Shown in pieces: positions 61,541-64,000 of a stretch of DNA of 64,000 nt. The notes under the pieces are model-generated. The model saw only the letters and a program-made list of their open reading frames with translations, did not search any database and was not told the origin of the DNA. The position numbers were made by a program, and so were the translations under genes. The stretch's first letter is position 1, and each line of letters begins with the position of its first letter. Source of the stretch: Candidatus Avelusimicrobium intestinale (GTDB taxonomy: Bacteria > Elusimicrobiota > Elusimicrobia > Elusimicrobiales > Elusimicrobiaceae); the NCBI GenBank assembly GCA_902765225.1, contig CACWYV010000004.1:1-64000 (forward strand), given 5' to 3'.

Positions 61541-62719
61541 ATGCAAAAGAAAATTAAAATTGAAGCCAAAGAAGTTTCCGAGGCCATTAACAAGGGCCTA
61601 CGGCAGTTAAAATTGCGTCGGGACCAAGTAGATATTTCTATCTTGCAACATCCCAAAAAAGGGTTTTTGGGCATCGGAGCCCGGGCAGCCGTTGTAGAAT
61701 TGCGGCCCAAACGTTGGAGCACGGCCGACCTGGACGCACAAATTTACATGGATGTTCCCAAGCGTAAATCCGGCTCTAGGGGCGATAAAAACCGTTCGGG
61801 CCGCTCTGCCAAAAATACACGCGGAAACCGGCGCAGAAACACGGCCGCTGCAGAGGCCCGTACCCACCGGACCGAGAGAACTCCCAAGGCTAACGAACCG
61901 CAACGTTTACCGTGTGAGGCTATTCAAAACGCGGTGATCCCGGACTACTTGAAAGGCCCCATGCAAGAAGCCAAAGATTACTTGGGACAAGTCTTAACCC
62001 ACATGGGGATAAAAGTAGAAAATTTGAATGTGTGGTGGGATGAAAAACAACAACGCATTTTGCTCACGTTTGATTGCGACCAACCCGCCATTGTGATTGG
62101 TAAAGAGGGTAAAACGTTGGAAGCCATTCAATACTTGTGCACCTTGTCGTTAAGCCGTCATTTTGATAAACCGATATCGGTCATCACGGATACGCAGAAC
62201 TACTGGCGCAAAGCGGAAGACAAGTTGAACGAAGAAATTGAACACGGCATTTCGCTCATTAAAAGCGGCCACAGCGTGTTCCGTTTCCGCCCGATGCCGG
62301 CGCAATTACGACGCTATATCCACCGTGCGTTGGAAGGAAATGAATATGCGGTAACGGCTTCGGAGGGGGAAGGAAAGTGGCGAAAAGTAACGCTTCGCCC
62401 GACGGAAAAAGCAACTGAGTGCTTACAGGCCAATAAAGCCCCGGCCGATTTTGTTCCGGGTGTTATCGGGGAAGATAAGCCCGAAGAGCAACCGGCCGAG
62501 TCAGCCGTTTCCGATGTGACAGTTACCGTAGATGCCGTAACCGCACAGGAAACTGTAAAAAACGGAGTAACGGTTGAAGAAACTTCCGTCGTAGAAACGG
62601 TAACGCTACCTCAATCCTGTGCCGAAAAATGTACGGATAACGCTACCGACAAACCGCAAGAGAACGCGGCCGATTGCGGTCCTCTATTTGCGCAAACCCC
62701 GAATACAGAAAGTAAATAA
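61541..62719 (+). CDS. jag: Jag/KhpB RNA-binding protein (Jag-N, KH, R3H)
   Basis: This 392-residue protein starts at ATG 61541 after AAAGGAGAATTT. It has the Jag-N domain (1-52: IKIEAKEVSEAINKGLRQLK, HPKKGFLGIGARAA), a basic linker, KH domain (about 150-225: AIVIGKEGKTLEAIQYLCTL), R3H (about 230-300: MPAQLRRYIHRALEGNEYA and VTASEGEGKWRKV), and an acidic, repetitive C-terminal tail (about 305-392). The tail is extra compared with most KhpB proteins. KhpB proteins bind RNA and are linked to cell-envelope control. Confidence 0.95.
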   Translation: MQKKIKIEAKEVSEAINKGLRQLKLRRDQVDISILQHPKKGFLGIGARAAVVELRPKRWSTADLDAQIYMDVPKRKSGSRGDKNRSGRSAKNTRGNRRRNTAAAEARTHRTERTPKANEPQRLPCEAIQNAVIPDYLKGPMQEAKDYLGQVLTHMGIKVENLNVWWDEKQQRILLTFDCDQPAIVIGKEGKTLEAIQYLCTLSLSRHFDKPISVITDTQNYWRKAEDKLNEEIEHGISLIKSGHSVFRFRPMPAQLRRYIHRALEGNEYAVTASEGEGKWRKVTLRPTEKATECLQANKAPADFVPGVIGEDKPEEQPAESAVSDVTVTVDAVTAQETVKNGVTVEETSVVETVTLPQSCAEKCTDNATDKPQENAADCGPLFAQTPNTESK

Positions 62720-62740
62720 CGTGTATTATTTGTTTGCTGG

Positions 62741-62780
62741 AACCGAGGATGCCCTCAATAATGGCATCCTCGGTTTTTTT
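62741..62780 (+). terminator. Intrinsic terminator after jag
   Basis: A 13-bp perfect stem AACCGAGGATGCC/GGCATCCTCGGTT is followed by TTTTT. Confidence 0.93.
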
Positions 62781-62865
62781 AGGGGGGATGAGCTTTGCGC
62801 CGGTTCGGGGTATACGGCGTCAAAAAAGTATCCAAAAAACAGGTGCGTTCCCGCCCTAAAATTGA

Positions 62866-62871
62866 TAAAAT
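62866..62871 (+). promoter_or_regulatory. -10 element of mnmE, leaderless arrangement
   Basis: TAAAAT is 6 nt from ATG 62878; another TAAAAT lies at 62857. No Shine-Dalgarno sequence is present. Confidence 0.5.
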
Positions 62872-62877
62872 ATTCGT

Positions 62878-64000
62878 ATGCAATCTACCATCTGTGCAAA
62901 AGCCAGCGGACAGGGGGGAGCGGTGGCGCTTGTGCGTTTGTCCGGGCCTGATGCGCTCGTATTGACGCATACCCTTACTGCTAAAACGTTGATTTTGGAG
63001 CCCCGACGCCAAACTTTTTGTTCCTTATACGACGGTAAATCCGTGTTGGATAAGGCATTGGTCACGTATTTTAGGGCCCCTCATTCTTTTACGGGGGAAG
63101 ACGTGGTAGAATTTGCCCTGCATGCCTCGCCTTACATCGTAGGGAGATTATTGGAGCTTCTGTGCCGGGCCGGAGCTGTTCCCGCCAAACGGGGGGAATT
63201 TTCGCAACGGGCGTTTTTGAATGGGAAAATGGACTTGGTAGAAGCCCAGGGACTGTGTGATTTAATTGCGTCCGGCAACAAAGCCGCCCACCGGGTAGCG
63301 ATGGCTTCTTTGGACGGGAAATTGAGTGAAAAACTGGGTGAAGTTAAAACGAAATTAACGGACCTGCTCGCGCAAATTGAAGTGCGACTGGATGACGCAG
63401 ATGAAGAAATGCCGCCGCTTTGTTCCGATTCCATCCGTCAAACAATTGAGGATGTTCTCACCTCAATCAAAACTTTAACGGACACTTTTTCCGTCGGTCG
63501 TTTGATGAAAGATGGACTAAAAGTGGCGTTGGTCGGGGCCCCGAACAGTGGCAAATCCAGTTTGCTTAATGCGCTTGTCGGTTTTGACCGGGCAATCGTG
63601 ACCGATCAAAGCGGTACCACCCGTGATACGGTGGAAGAAGCCATAGAGATAAACGGTCATAAAATTGTGCTAACGGACACGGCCGGTATCCGTTCCCATG
63701 CGTTGGATTTGGCCGAACAGGAAGGTATTCGCCGCAGTCGGCGTGCCATGGAAAAAGCAGATGTGATTTTGTTTGTATTGGATGCTTCCCGGGAAATTAT
63801 AACGGAAGAACAAGCGTTGTGGACGGACATTCAAAAACAACAGAAACGTACAATCCTTGTTTTGAATAAATGCGATAAAGCCCCCGCTCCTGTTCCGGCG
63901 TTGGAAAATACGGCCACCTATACCCGGGTGGTTGTTTCTTGTAAAAAGGGTGAAGGGATGGACGAGCTAAAAAAGGTTCTTACTGCACCGTTGCAGGCGG
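62878..64000 (+). CDS. mnmE: tRNA modification GTPase MnmE (3' end beyond window)
   Basis: 374 codons are visible and the frame runs off the right edge, so the C-terminal Cys motif is not seen. The N-terminal tetrahydrofolate-binding domain has STICAKASGQGGAVALVRLS and HSFTGEDVVEFALHASPYIV, then AKRGEFSQRAFLNGKMDLVE. The G domain has G1 GAPNSGKSS near 220, G2 TTRDTVEE, G3 DTAG and G4 NKCD. MnmE with MnmG modifies the wobble uridine of several tRNAs. It follows jag, as in many genomes, but is separated by a terminator and has its own -10. Confidence 0.95.
   Translation, partial: MQSTICAKASGQGGAVALVRLSGPDALVLTHTLTAKTLILEPRRQTFCSLYDGKSVLDKALVTYFRAPHSFTGEDVVEFALHASPYIVGRLLELLCRAGAVPAKRGEFSQRAFLNGKMDLVEAQGLCDLIASGNKAAHRVAMASLDGKLSEKLGEVKTKLTDLLAQIEVRLDDADEEMPPLCSDSIRQTIEDVLTSIKTLTDTFSVGRLMKDGLKVALVGAPNSGKSSLLNALVGFDRAIVTDQSGTTRDTVEEAIEINGHKIVLTDTAGIRSHALDLAEQEGIRRSRRAMEKADVILFVLDASREIITEEQALWTDIQKQQKRTILVLNKCDKAPAPVPALENTATYTRVVVSCKKGEGMDELKKVLTAPLQA

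Overview
The window looks like a chromosome segment of a Gram-negative bacterium from the Elusimicrobiota, probably a host-associated, Elusimicrobium-like lineage. This is inferred from gene content: lipopolysaccharide genes (Kdo, heptose, lipid A), a Tad/Flp pilus locus built like those of deep-branching Gram-negatives, a PorV/PorQ-family protein, a type IV pilin with the GFTLIELL motif, and dense co-directional operons. No marker such as 16S rRNA is present, so the phylum call is tentative. No CRISPR array, insertion sequence, prophage or integron is visible.

Layout. Positions 1-12334 hold the tail of one gene, a PorV-like outer-membrane protein and a Tad/Flp pilus operon: small pilins, TadE-like, CpaB, a very short secretin, a fused TadZ-TadA ATPase, TadB, TadC, a TPR protein, a HAMP-only membrane sensor and a thioredoxin-fold protein. 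Positions 12367-17952 hold a membrane histidine kinase, a receiver-kinase hybrid and a NarL-type regulator, followed directly by a second pilin set (56-residue Flp-like, TadG-like, TadE-like); this suggests that pilus output is controlled by the adjacent phosphorelay. Positions 18033-25301 are an envelope block: lpxL-gmhB-DUF3108-rfaE1-kdsB-pyrG on the minus strand and lpxK divergent. Next come a lone type IV pilin, a DJ-1/PfpI protein, metK and a DUF192 protein.

Positions 28348-36541 form a peptide-import operon (oppD-oppF-M20 peptidase-oppB-oppC) that continues into an acyl-CoA ligase and the CCA-adding enzyme, followed by a tRNA-Gly(CCC) without encoded CCA. Positions 37355-44742 hold isoprenoid and envelope genes on the minus strand (uppS-alkD, then cdsA-dxr-rseP-ispG-proS). 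Positions 44795-49640 carry a glycerol-kinase-like FGGY kinase, an Fe-S PD-(D/E)XK nuclease and two outer-membrane barrels. Positions 49700-51501 are the odd part: a strongly promoted, highly structured minus-strand RNA of about 395-430 nt that matches no RNA family I recognise, a broken Sel1-repeat gene and an ankyrin-like exported protein. Positions 51694-58862 hold glyQS, an HAD hydrolase, recO and two exported or membrane proteins. The window closes with the classical rpmH-rnpA-yidD-yidC-jag cluster and the start of mnmE.

Two window-wide patterns stand out. Many transcription units begin with an extended -10 element of the form TGCTAnnnT. In at least eight genes and one gene remnant the -10 hexamer lies only 6-7 nt upstream of the ATG with no Shine-Dalgarno sequence, as expected for leaderless mRNAs. 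Units inside operons, by contrast, usually have a clear AGGAG.
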